Source: Bilifractor sp002394235
GTDB taxonomy: Bacteria; Bacillota; Clostridia; Lachnospirales; Lachnospiraceae
Direction: 5' to 3'
Length of the DNA stretch: 64,000 bases
Assembly (NCBI RefSeq): GCF_052118845.1
Contig: NZ_JBQKGJ010000007.1
Location: 1-64,000, forward strand
Shown here: piece after piece, positions 52,825-60,542 of the stretch
How positions within the stretch are numbered: position 1 is the first letter of the stretch
Layout of the letters: the number at the start of each line of letters is the position of its first letter
Made by a program: the position numbers and the translations under genes
The notes under the pieces: model-generated
Databases searched by the model: none
Told to the model about the DNA's origin: nothing
What the model saw: only the letters and a program-made list of their open reading frames with translations

Positions 52825-53329
52825 ACAATATCTCACTCTAAATTCAAATAATTGTCTAAAGCTTAATGTTAACGTCAAGAAGAGTCCTTTTTTTACGCAT
52901 TTGGGGAAGGATCCGCCCATCACAAGTTTCGGGGATGCGGACGAAAGGTCGATGTCTGCGGTGCCGAGACCGTAAAAAGCCAGTCTCGAAATGGTTTCGG
53001 TGAACTCGTTCCTGTACAACGAAACGTCATCCCACCTATTTGTTTTCCCTCCTTCTGTTTTTAGTAGTGGGAGACGATTTTTTCATCATTCGTTTGCCAC
53101 TACCCTGTTTTTATTATGTGGCAATGCCGTATTGGTGTCAACAATATGCCCCTGCACGTGCCCTCCCCTGCCCCTATATTTTTGTTATCCTGCCCAGGAT
53201 TTCGGTTTTTATGTGTCGGAGTAACTGACTATTCGAACCTATTTGGATGCATATTCGAACCTACTAGGTTTCAAATCATTGGCTTTACGCACCTTTTCGT
53301 ATATCATATATAAAAAGCAGGTGCATACT
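52825..53329. other. 505-base gap with no supported gene
   Basis: The minus-strand frame upstream of the ATPase stays open to 53019 but has no ribosome site and no recognisable domain. 53040-53320 is AT-rich with a short direct repeat ATTCGAACCTA (near 53232 and 53253). I see no gene or RNA here. Confidence 0.5.
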
Positions 53330-53512
53330 ATAGCACAAGCAACGTTCAGTGTTCGTATGGATGAAACGTAAAAAAAACAGTTTGATCGTCTTTGCCAGGA
53401 TTTTGGCATGACAGCAACAACGGCGATTAATATTTTTGCAAGGGCTGTTGTTCGGGAACGGATCTGGTTGCCGGAAACATTAAACATTTTCCCGGGAAGC
53501 CTTTTGTGGTAA
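53330..53512 (+). pseudogene. RelB/DinJ-type antitoxin, broken
   Basis: The frame reads AQATFSVRMDET, an in-frame TAA (53369-53371), then KKQFDRLCQDFGMTATTAINIFARAVV. That is the ribbon-helix-helix pattern of RelB/DinJ antitoxins. The position of the start codon reads ATA, one base from ATG, after AGCAGG. Two lesions therefore inactivate it. The end of the frame changes into non-family sequence. Confidence 0.75.
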
Positions 53513-53560
53513 CACCGAGAGAACTCCTGAACCTTCTGGATCAGAAAACATCCAAATGAA
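53496..53560 (+). pseudogene. Possible C-terminal scrap of a PIN-family toxin
   Basis: In another frame, right after the antitoxin remnant, KPFVVTPRELLNLLDQKTSK ends in a stop (53558-53560). This resembles the C-terminal V-TP-EF-LL motif of PIN-family toxins that pair with such antitoxins. Everything before it is missing. The fit is short and may be chance. Confidence 0.35.
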
Positions 53561-53570
53561 GGAATCATTC

Positions 53571-53682
53571 ATCTGGCCTTGTAACGTATTTGGGATTGAC
53601 ACAAATGCTATCCGCGCTTTTATCGAAGAAAACCAGTCCGCAAAAAGGCTGCCGCACTATTTTCTTAGTGCGGCAAGCCATG
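53571..53682 (+). mobile_element. Deletion derivative of the Rpn-type element
   Basis: About 100 bases made of three pieces matching the element at 59182-60310. The left end (53578-53605) matches 59190-59217. An internal piece (53604-53640) matches codons near 59958-59996, and the right end (53641-53676) matches 60270-60307 including the hairpin. Two internal deletions explain it. Confidence 0.78.
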
Positions 53683-53693
53683 AAGTATATTAA

Positions 53694-55442
53694 TTACCAA
53701 TCCGTCTTATGTTCATCCGTTACCTCCAGTGTTCCCGGATGAACAAGGAAAAAATCAAGCAGTTCTGTCTCTCCATCCTCGGCCGTATAGACCTTCTCCA
53801 GCACAATTTCCCGGCAAAACCCGCTGTCGGCCTCTTTTTCCCCGTTGTCGTACAGGCGAAGCTCATAGCTATTATCCGTACCCTGTACATCGGATCCAGA
53901 ACCAATCCGGGCATAGAGGTCCCCTTTAGCGTTCGCACTGTACGAAATGCTCAAATTCTGAAATTCTCCATTACCTTTCAAATACTCGTAAACCGCCTGC
54001 ATCGCGTTCTGTGCGGCAAAGCTGTCATCGGAACCAGTCCCGCCGTCATACCACCCGGAATCGCTGCTGACCGACGCTGACGCACCCAGGCTGCTGCTTC
54101 CTATTTTCTGATCCTGTCCCCCGGACTCTGCGGAACTTCCTCTCACGGCAGACGCCGCATTCCGATCCTCTCCGCCTGCTTCCGGCAGATCATTCCCGGC
54201 CTCTGTATCGTAATCTTTCGCTTCGCTCCACTCTTCCATAAAAATAAAATCAGGGGAACGGTAGTAACTGATGCCGCCGTAATCCTCTTCTTCGGCAAGA
54301 TACACATATTTGATCCCGGTAAGCGGATCCGGAACCGCATCTGCCAGTACGCGCTCCTGATCCGAAGTTCCCGCCCAGCTTCCAAGAAATACCATAGCTG
54401 AGAGAGAAAGAACAAGCAGCACCCAGGCAATCCCGGCAATAATCAGCCGTGCTTTATCCGCCCCTCTTTCCGGTGATCCTGCGCGCCTGCGTTTTTTCAA
54501 CAAAAGATACAGAATCCCGATTCCGAGAATGAGAACAAAGAGACCGGCCAGCCCTCCTGCGAAAAAGGAATACTTCGGCCGCAGATGCCACCCTGAAGCG
54601 GTAAAGCTTTGAACAGCCGGAAAGAAAATGCTGTGTGCCAGCATCATCCCGAAAAATAAATTTAAAAACGGATGAAGCTCCGGCTCAATGGAAATACCGG
54701 AAATCACAGCAATCATTTCGTCCTGCGTCCGCTTATTTTCCATAGCTTCCGGTTTTATCCACGATTCTACAGCGGCATTATCCGGGAACTTCCCTGTTTG
54801 ATCGGAAAATCCAGAATAGCGGATATACCAGTCCTCTGCCGATGCACGAGACTGCTTTTCTCCCACTCCCCGGACTGTCCCCTCCGTCTCTCCTTTCTCA
54901 CTTAGCGTTCCCTCTGTCGCCCCTTCTTCACTTAACACTTCCCCTGCCAGCTTCAGAAGGGTATAGAGTTTCATCTGCTTCACAGAAAGCTTGTCGGTAG
55001 GAATCTCTTCCAATGCCTCTCCTGCTCTTTCCGGGCGGTGCATCCGAATATCCAGCTGTGCCATAAAAAGCAGAGACTGTGCTCTCAGTCTTACATTTCT
55101 CCTGCTTCTATAATGAAAACCATAAAGGATATAATCATGTCTTTCTTCCGGATCCAGCCTTCGGGAAATGCCGGAAAACAAATGATTCAGGAAAATTAAA
55201 ACCGAGTAAAACAGGACAACCAACGCCACAACAGTCCAAAGAATACCACCGGCAGTCAATGACCCGATGCGTATCACATGCCATTCGAGAAAAATTACCA
55301 GAAACACCCAGGCGACAGGGACAAGAAATGCAGAGAAAAAACGATACAGCACAGCCAGTCTCCTGCCTGACAGATTCCACTTGTAGCTATCCGGTACTCC
55401 CTCCCCGATCCGATAAATATTTTCCCTACAGCTTTGTTTCAA
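53694..55442 (-). CDS. Membrane protein of unknown function
   Basis: A 582-residue protein. The TTG at 55442 is preferred because AGGAGG lies eight bases upstream; a GTG at 55451 overlaps that box. Two membrane segments lie near 25-45 and 62-85, then a cytoplasmic helical region (90-245), and three more segments near 255-275, 295-318 and 335-358. The last 220 residues are outside-facing and acidic, with a Gly/Ser/Ala linker and a small beta domain. I do not recognise the family. It is divergent from the UPF0305-DUF2284 gene. Confidence 0.72.
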   Translation of the reverse strand: MKQSCRENIYRIGEGVPDSYKWNLSGRRLAVLYRFFSAFLVPVAWVFLVIFLEWHVIRIGSLTAGGILWTVVALVVLFYSVLIFLNHLFSGISRRLDPEERHDYILYGFHYRSRRNVRLRAQSLLFMAQLDIRMHRPERAGEALEEIPTDKLSVKQMKLYTLLKLAGEVLSEEGATEGTLSEKGETEGTVRGVGEKQSRASAEDWYIRYSGFSDQTGKFPDNAAVESWIKPEAMENKRTQDEMIAVISGISIEPELHPFLNLFFGMMLAHSIFFPAVQSFTASGWHLRPKYSFFAGGLAGLFVLILGIGILYLLLKKRRRAGSPERGADKARLIIAGIAWVLLVLSLSAMVFLGSWAGTSDQERVLADAVPDPLTGIKYVYLAEEEDYGGISYYRSPDFIFMEEWSEAKDYDTEAGNDLPEAGGEDRNAASAVRGSSAESGGQDQKIGSSSLGASASVSSDSGWYDGGTGSDDSFAAQNAMQAVYEYLKGNGEFQNLSISYSANAKGDLYARIGSGSDVQGTDNSYELRLYDNGEKEADSGFCREIVLEKVYTAEDGETELLDFFLVHPGTLEVTDEHKTDW

Positions 55443-55520
55443 ATCCTGCACCTCCTGAAAAGCTGGACTTCCGTCCCTGTAATGACTATTCTGTTTATAG
55501 AGCGATCACACTTTACTGAT

Positions 55521-56556
55521 ATGGAGGAGTTTACCAGAAAATTGACCAGAGATGAATTAAAACTTAAAATACTTGCGGCATATTCCGATAAAGAATGGGA
55601 GATGCTCCGACAAGATGACTTTCCTGTTCCTGTCAGCGCTTTCAACCGGAAAACATTACTTCGACTTCTGGAAGCCATCCCGGATCCGGATGCCGAAATC
55701 CCGGGGGACGCAGTTTCTGAAATGAGCAGAAAGCTGAAGGCCTATCTGGAAAAATATATGACGGATCATCCGGATGCCCACCTACCTGTCATTCTTTCCT
55801 GCGTGTCTCTTGCATTTATTTTTTCTGAACCTCTGCACGCAGCCAACCAAACAAAATGGATTGTGCAGTTCCCGGAGGATAAGGCGGTCTATTACTGTCC
55901 CGCCAGAGAGGAGACCGCGGACAGTCTCTGCCGGTACTGCATCTGCCGGAAAATGTCCGAATGGAGTGCGTTAATTGCAGAAAAAACAACTGCCGCACAG
56001 CGGCAGGCAGGATCTTCCGCTGCCCGAATTCGGGAACTGCTGCTGAAAAACGGTCTTCTGGAAAGCGGAATCCTGCATCCTTCCGATCTTGTTTTTTACC
56101 CGGAAGTACGAAAGCTCTGCAAGGAAAACAAAATGCGGCAGATATCAGGAAACCTGGGCATGCCCGCCAGCCGTCGGCACCCTTGAGGAATGCCGGAAGC
56201 GATGCATGAAGTACGAAGAACTGCAGGTCTTTTCCAAGGCATTTCCGGTAACCGACCCCTTTGATTTTGATGCATTTCAAAACGCCATGCACGAATTTAA
56301 GGAATATATTCAGCGTGCGGCAGATCCGATTCGGCAGGAATTTCCGGAAGCCCTGATTCTTTCAAATGAATCCTGTGACAGATGCAAAAAGTGCACCTGG
56401 CCGGACAGCCCTTGCCGGTTCCCCGACAAATGCTTTCACTCCATAGAAGGCTACGGCTTTCTTGTCAGTGAGCTTGCCCAAAAGGCAGGGCTCCGGTATT
56501 TGCACGGGCCAGGTTCTGTTACTTTTTTCGGTGCGGTATTCTATAACCGGCACTGA
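55521..56556 (+). pseudogene. UPF0305 (DUF2115)-DUF2284 fusion, frameshifted
   Basis: Two overlapping frames make one protein of about 345 residues. The first (55521-56186) holds a DUF2115/UPF0305-like part with YYCPAREETADSLCRYCICRKM, then DUF2284 begins: ELLLKNGLLESGI, FYPEVRKLCKENK. Near 56128-56133 the frame breaks at a run of four A. The next frame continues exactly: CGRYQETWACPPAVG, then RCKKCTWPDSPCRFPDKCFHSIEGYG. DUF2284 proteins bind metal through these Cys groups. One extra A would account for the break. The start at 55521 has no good ribosome site, so it is uncertain. A sequencing error is also possible. Confidence 0.8.
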
Positions 56557-56644
56557 AAGAAATACTCTACTAAAAATACAGGCTCATTGCCGCACGATCC
56601 GCCAGCTGCTCCACAGCTAGTCTGATTTATAAAAACATCAAAAG

Positions 56645-56677
56645 AGTCTGCTGCACTGTTTCTTAGTGCAGCAGACT
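56645..56677. terminator. Hairpin of the same type as the Rpn-element end
   Basis: AGTCTGCTGCAC pairs with GTGCAGCAGACT around TGTTTCTTA. Loop and layout resemble the hairpins at 53650-53675 and 60280-60307 (TATTTTCTTA), with a shifted stem. It may be a terminator or the end of a lost element. Confidence 0.6.
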
Positions 56678-56789
56678 TCAGACTGTAGACAAAGTCCGAG
56701 GCACAACGCCTTCCTTTACTTTTTATCTTTCGGGAGAAGATCCCCAAAAATCAAATCGTCCCAGACTTTTGACGGGAGGGAGAAAAAAC

Positions 56790-57029
56790 ATGACAGCAGA
56801 AAACAAAATCCTTGTAGAAAACAAAAATCTTATTGAAGCGGGCGGAAGAATTGTCCGCGCACGACGCACGATGAACGGAAATGTCGTTATGACCTTATTA
56901 ATCAATGACCACCGGCATATTTCACGGATTCCGTTCCTCCATCACGGGCTGATCGATCGTTCTCTGATGGGAAATGCAAACTTTCCCCGCATGGATTTGC
57001 TGCAAAAATACGTTCAGTTTTTCCGATAA
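56790..57029 (+). CDS. Small protein of unknown function, phage-like context
   Basis: A 79-residue basic protein with a strong ribosome site (GGGAGGGAG) before ATG 56790. Residues 15-40 (GGRIVRARRTMNGNVVMTLLIND) have the strand-turn-strand look of a short OB-fold, as in single-strand DNA-binding proteins, but the match is weak. It is convergent with, and slightly overlaps, a terminase fragment, so it may belong to a prophage remnant. Function unknown. Confidence 0.5.
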   Translation: MTAENKILVENKNLIEAGGRIVRARRTMNGNVVMTLLINDHRHISRIPFLHHGLIDRSLMGNANFPRMDLLQKYVQFFR

Positions 57030-57178
57030 CCGGATCCATTTTTGGCTTCCGGCAATAACCATGCAGGGCAGTCGGGCATTCCCTTACCCGGATTCGGTTC
57101 TTTTGTGTTCAGTTTTCTTTTTCCCGGATTGCCTTCCAGCTTTTTCACCGCTGTAGGCTTTGGCTTTCTACAAGCCAT
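57014..57178 (-). pseudogene. Phage terminase small subunit (P27 family), fragment
   Basis: 54 codons starting at 57178 behind GGAAGGAGGG. The N-terminal P27 signature is clear: RKPKPTAVKKLEGNPGKRKLN, then GMPDCPAWLLPEAK. A complete protein has about 150 residues; here the frame ends soon after PEAKNGSGYRKN, where the family has a Trp-Arg helix. This is a leftover of a prophage packaging gene. Confidence 0.8.
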
Positions 57179-57209
57179 AGAGCATCGCCCTCCTTCCTCC
57201 TGTTTTGCA

Positions 57210-57310
57210 TAACGAGATAAAACACGCTGCGCGAGTTTTATCTCGCTATTGCGACGCTCGCCGCACACGAATACTTCGCATTCGGCTGCGGCTCACTGTT
57301 CGCGTAAATA
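57210..57310. other. Palindromic region beside the phage remnant
   Basis: CGAGATAAAAC and GTTTTATCTCG are inverted arms of a hairpin at about 57212-57244, followed by shorter GC-rich inverted repeats (CGAATACTTCG, ACGCTCGCCG). No gene. It may be a control region of the lost element. Confidence 0.5.
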
Positions 57311-57361
57311 AAAGGACCATGCTCTTCACATGATCCTTCAAAAGCTTTTTGAATATATCCT

Positions 57362-58414
57362 TTATACAGCTATTTCATATTTCTCTTTCAAATTATTCAA
57401 CATACTGTACTTGATCATTCCTTCCAACTGCATTCTCCCGACTACTATCCCCGGAGCAATTCCTTGAGCTTTTGCAAATTGGAGTACTCTTCTCTCTGAA
57501 TAATCTCTTTCCTCTCTGAAAGCTTCAAAATCATCAGATGAAATAAGTGTATCACCAGACCATTTATCCGCTGCTTTCTCATCATCTTCAGATGTACCAT
57601 TAGGCTTCCCTACATGACCAAGAACAATGTGTGCAAGTTCATGGAACAGGCTGAACCAAAACTTGTCAGCATCCTTACCTCTGGCAGTGAGCCCTACAAC
57701 AATCTTGTTCCCGTCCATAAAAGAAGCTCCCTGAAGGAATGAACCTTTTAGGTGCGGCAGAAAGACTAAAGCTATTCCACAATCCGCAAGACATTTCTTA
57801 ATCTGAGGACAGAATTCCTTAGGCTTAAGAACTGTCATTTTTCTTATCTCTGGCATAGCAGAAATCAAACCTTTGATATTGATCGGAGCGGTTTGGATAC
57901 CACGCGCCTTAATCTTTGCCTCCTGTGCCCATGCCATTAATGCCAGATCACTTTTTTCTGTTATTGCCAGACGTCTGCAGGCAATTCTCGTAATCTGCTC
58001 ACTCCCAAGAAGTGAAAGTTCAACAACCTCAAAATATTTCCTCAGATTGACAACCTTTTCCTTCACTTCTCTAGTCTCCGGAACCCATCCAAACTTTGCC
58101 ATCTCGCTATAAGGAAATTGTTTGGCTATTTCAGCATCGGCATCCATTGCATTTTCCGTTTCAGCCTTTATAATCTTCTCTCTGTATATTGCCTCAAGAT
58201 TATTCCAAAACCTTGCCGGCACACCTAAAACCATTTCTAATCTAACTGCGGTCTCCGGCGTAAGCTGCACCTCACCGTTAATGAGCTTGCTGATATGCTT
58301 TTCAGACATATCCATCCTGGCTGCAAACTCCTTTTGGCTCATGCCTCTGTCATTCAACTGCTCTTTAATTGTCGCCCCAGGTGGCGTTGCAATATAACTG
58401 CGACTTCTCACCAT
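57362..58414 (-). CDS. higA: HigA-type antitoxin with IrrE-like peptidase domain
   Basis: A 350-residue antitoxin/regulator. The start at 58414 (MVRSRSY) has AAGGAGG upstream. The N-terminal XRE helix-turn-helix (about 10-70) has MSQKEFAARMDMSEKHISKLINGEVQLTPETA, the HigA pattern. The C-terminal ImmA/IrrE zinc-peptidase domain (about 180-300) shows HELAHIVLGH near 258. It neutralises HigB and binds the operon promoter, where two matching palindromes are visible. The long form with a peptidase domain is common in Firmicutes. Confidence 0.92.
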   Translation of the reverse strand: MVRSRSYIATPPGATIKEQLNDRGMSQKEFAARMDMSEKHISKLINGEVQLTPETAVRLEMVLGVPARFWNNLEAIYREKIIKAETENAMDADAEIAKQFPYSEMAKFGWVPETREVKEKVVNLRKYFEVVELSLLGSEQITRIACRRLAITEKSDLALMAWAQEAKIKARGIQTAPINIKGLISAMPEIRKMTVLKPKEFCPQIKKCLADCGIALVFLPHLKGSFLQGASFMDGNKIVVGLTARGKDADKFWFSLFHELAHIVLGHVGKPNGTSEDDEKAADKWSGDTLISSDDFEAFREERDYSERRVLQFAKAQGIAPGIVVGRMQLEGMIKYSMLNNLKEKYEIAV

Positions 58415-58446
58415 AGTGCTGCCTCCTTGACTTGTCATCTTGATCT

Positions 58447-58743
58447 CTAATGATAATCGACTATTTCCAAAATGTTTGCTATTTGGATCTCGTCGCCATT
58501 CTTCTCGAATACCAATCTATACGGATGAACCAAATCCACCGCGAATTGCCCTTTTCTATTCTGCGTAAGTGGATGACATCGTCCGATATGGAACTGTATC
58601 ATCATCTCAACAGTATCTGCTGCACTAATTTCATCTATACGCTGCTGTATTTTATCGGCCATTTCTTGACCGTAGGTTCTCTCTGCAGTTTTGGCATCCG
58701 TACAAACCTTTTTGATTTTGTTGTTCTTGTACGTGATATCCAA
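58447..58743 (-). CDS. higB: HigB-type mRNA-cleaving toxin
   Basis: A 98-residue RelE/ParE-fold toxin that cuts ribosome-bound mRNA. It starts with TTG at 58743 after GAGAGGTG. Family features: basic N-terminal helix region (KNNKIKKVC), RIDEISAADTVEMM, GRCHPLTQNRKGQFAVDL and HPYRLVFE. It stands before higA, the reverse of the usual antitoxin-first order and the hallmark of higBA. The 32-base gap to higA implies one transcript. Confidence 0.92.
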   Translation of the reverse strand: MDITYKNNKIKKVCTDAKTAERTYGQEMADKIQQRIDEISAADTVEMMIQFHIGRCHPLTQNRKGQFAVDLVHPYRLVFEKNGDEIQIANILEIVDYH

Positions 58744-58762
58744 AGCATCACCTCTCTTTCGG

Positions 58763-58837
58763 ATTTACCTTTGAGGTAAATTTATAATAGCACAGATATC
58801 TTAATCAGTCAAAATGTTTGTTTACCTAAGAGGTAAA
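58763..58837 (-). promoter_or_regulatory. higBA promoter between two operators
   Basis: On the minus strand, -35 TTGACT (58807-58812) and -10 TATTAT (58784-58789) have an exact 17-base spacer. Palindromes ATTTACCT-TTG-AGGTAAAT (58763-58781) and TTTACCT-AAG-AGGTAAA (58821-58837) flank it, centres 57 bases apart, fitting repression by HigA. Confidence 0.75.
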
Positions 58838-58849
58838 TTCTCTTTAACT

Positions 58850-58962
58850 CAAATTTCACTTTTCATTTCGCGATGTGAGCTTCCAGCGATTGCCTTCATC
58901 AGCTCTTCGCTCTGCAAGCGCTTTCTTCTTGTCCAGCAACTCTTTCAGCTCCTTCGTCAATT
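58850..58962 (-). pseudogene. Scrap of a helical coding sequence
   Basis: The minus strand reads KELKELLDKKKALAERRADE, then GNRWKLTSRN and a stop, with no start codon. It looks like the C-terminal coiled coil of a lost protein. No family is recognised. Confidence 0.35.
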
Positions 58963-58966
58963 AACT

Positions 58967-59188
58967 AACTGACATTTTGTCAGTTTCGGTTGGCAAGATG
59001 TACAAACGGGCTCTGTCAATAGCCCGGCGATGCAGCCGTAATCCTATGTACCGAGGGATGCAGGCAAAAGCATAGTGTGGGAGACTTACGTTAGAACCAC
59101 ATGGACATGCTGTAAGCCTTTGAAACTGTATTGGGCAGGAGCCTTTAGCAAGCCCCGATCCCTTTACGGGTCGGGGCATTTGACCTGG
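58967..59188 (+). mobile_element. Possible right end of an IS200/IS605-type element
   Basis: Begins with hairpin AACTGAC/GTCAGTT (58967-58985). The plus strand carries a short Arg-rich frame ending at 59074, then GTGGGAGACTTACGTTAG and a stem GCCCCGA/TCGGGGC (59152-59177). From memory this layout resembles the tnpB 3' end with its guide-RNA region, but no full tnpB remains here. Treat as tentative. Confidence 0.35.
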
Positions 59189-59283
59189 TCTTATAACGTA
59201 TTGAGGGTTGACACAAAAATGCACATGAAATTGCGGAAAGCAATGTTTGATGTTAAAATAATAAAACAAGGAGGGGCATTCCA

Positions 59284-60255
59284 ATGGAAAAAACAGCAAA
59301 TCAGCTTGGAAGGGTTTTGTATGATACAAGCCGGAATCCAGCGCTGGATATGGCGGTTAAGAAAATCCTCTCACAAAGACCGATCCTGGCGTTTATCCTG
59401 AAAAACGCGGTATCCGACTTTGAAAAATTTTCCATGGATGAAATCCAGGGGATGATCGATACACCGCATATCTCATCCATTGCGGTAGATCCCGGAAGCA
59501 CCAATGATATGATCACCGGCGAACCAAAGGATTACGGGGAAACCGGGGAAGGTCTTACTGTATATGATATCCGATTCGGTGCAGCCATACCGGGAACAGA
59601 GGAAGGTGTGACGTACGACGTCATGATCGATGTCGAAGCGCAGGCAAATGAGTACAAACTATACGATATGGAGACACGCGGCATTGCCTACTGCTGTCGG
59701 ATGATTTCGGAACAGATGGGCAGGGAGGCGAGGAACAGCCATTACGAAAAGCTTCGAAAGGTATACTCCATCTGGATCTGTATGAATTGTTCACAGAAAG
59801 ACGCAAATACGATTTCTGAATACCAGATACAAAAGGTGCGGCAAGTCGGAAACTATACAAAGAACCCGAGAACTGACCTGCTCTGCGTAGTAATGATCCG
59901 TCTTCCAAAAGACGACGGACAGGAGAAAACACAGAACCAGGCAACAAAAATTACAGAAATGCTATCCACGCTTTTGTCGAAGAAAATCAGTCCGGAAGAC
60001 AAAATACAGGATTTGGAAGAAAAATATGACATACCAGCCACAGAGGCAATTCGCAAGGAGGTGAGCAGTATGTGTAACTATAGCAGTTATGTTTTTACTG
60101 AGGGTCTAGACAAAGGAATCATTCTCGGCGCAATCGACACGATGAGAGATGATGGTGTTTCGGAAGAAAAAATTATGCAACGAATTATGAAGAAATATCA
60201 GATTTCGGAAGATGACGCAAAACGTCTGATGGACGAAGAAAAAGAGCTTGTCTGA
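59284..60255 (+). CDS. Rpn-family recombination-promoting nuclease/putative transposase
   Basis: A 323-residue protein of the PD-(D/E)XK (YhgA/Rpn) group that cuts DNA and promotes RecA-independent recombination. The ATG at 59284 follows AAGGAGGGG. The nuclease core lies about 75-200: YDIRFG, then VTYDVMIDVEAQAN, with the D-x-E-x-Q active site near 116-120, followed by RGIAYCCRMISEQ. The C-terminal 60 residues are the usual helical tail (GVSEEKIMQRIMKKYQIS). Flanks are shared with the mini-copy at 53571-53682. Confidence 0.9.
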   Translation: MEKTANQLGRVLYDTSRNPALDMAVKKILSQRPILAFILKNAVSDFEKFSMDEIQGMIDTPHISSIAVDPGSTNDMITGEPKDYGETGEGLTVYDIRFGAAIPGTEEGVTYDVMIDVEAQANEYKLYDMETRGIAYCCRMISEQMGREARNSHYEKLRKVYSIWICMNCSQKDANTISEYQIQKVRQVGNYTKNPRTDLLCVVMIRLPKDDGQEKTQNQATKITEMLSTLLSKKISPEDKIQDLEEKYDIPATEAIRKEVSSMCNYSSYVFTEGLDKGIILGAIDTMRDDGVSEEKIMQRIMKKYQISEDDAKRLMDEEKELV

Positions 60256-60279
60256 TTTGCAAAAGCATTCCCCAAAAGG

Positions 60280-60307
60280 CTGCCGCACTATTTTCTTAGT
60301 GCGGCAG
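60280..60307. terminator. Hairpin ending the Rpn gene
   Basis: CTGCCGCAC pairs with GTGCGGCAG around TATTTTCTTA. An almost identical hairpin ends the deletion derivative at 53650-53675. 60311-60542 has no gene. Confidence 0.75.
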
Positions 60308-60542
60308 ATCTTTCCAATTTGTCTGGCCGGCATGCGGAGTAAAATCTAGTGAACACAATTGCATTTTTCCTTCCGCTTACGTCTTGTTTCGAACCTGCAT
60401 ATTGGTAAAATCAATCATATCGTGTGCTCCATCTTCAGATAATTCCATCTCAGAATATAACGTTTCTTGCACCATTTTTGTTCACATCTTACATGTCAAA
60501 GTAAACATTTCTCTAACCAAAACCCATTAAAGGAAGGTAATT

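Larger units (their letters stand above)
59182..60310 (+). mobile_element. Rpn-type (PD-(D/E)XK) transposon unit
   Basis: The unit runs from the conserved left flank (ACCTGGTCTTATAACG and GGGTTGACACAAA) to the right hairpin at 60280-60307 and contains the nuclease gene. The limits are set by matching the deletion derivative at 53571-53682. No terminal inverted repeat or target duplication is obvious. Confidence 0.65.

Noticed and set aside
57210..57250. CGAGATAAAAC hairpin considered as a tRNA or attachment site
   Set aside because: No cloverleaf can be formed and no matching direct repeat was seen at another place in the accessory block.
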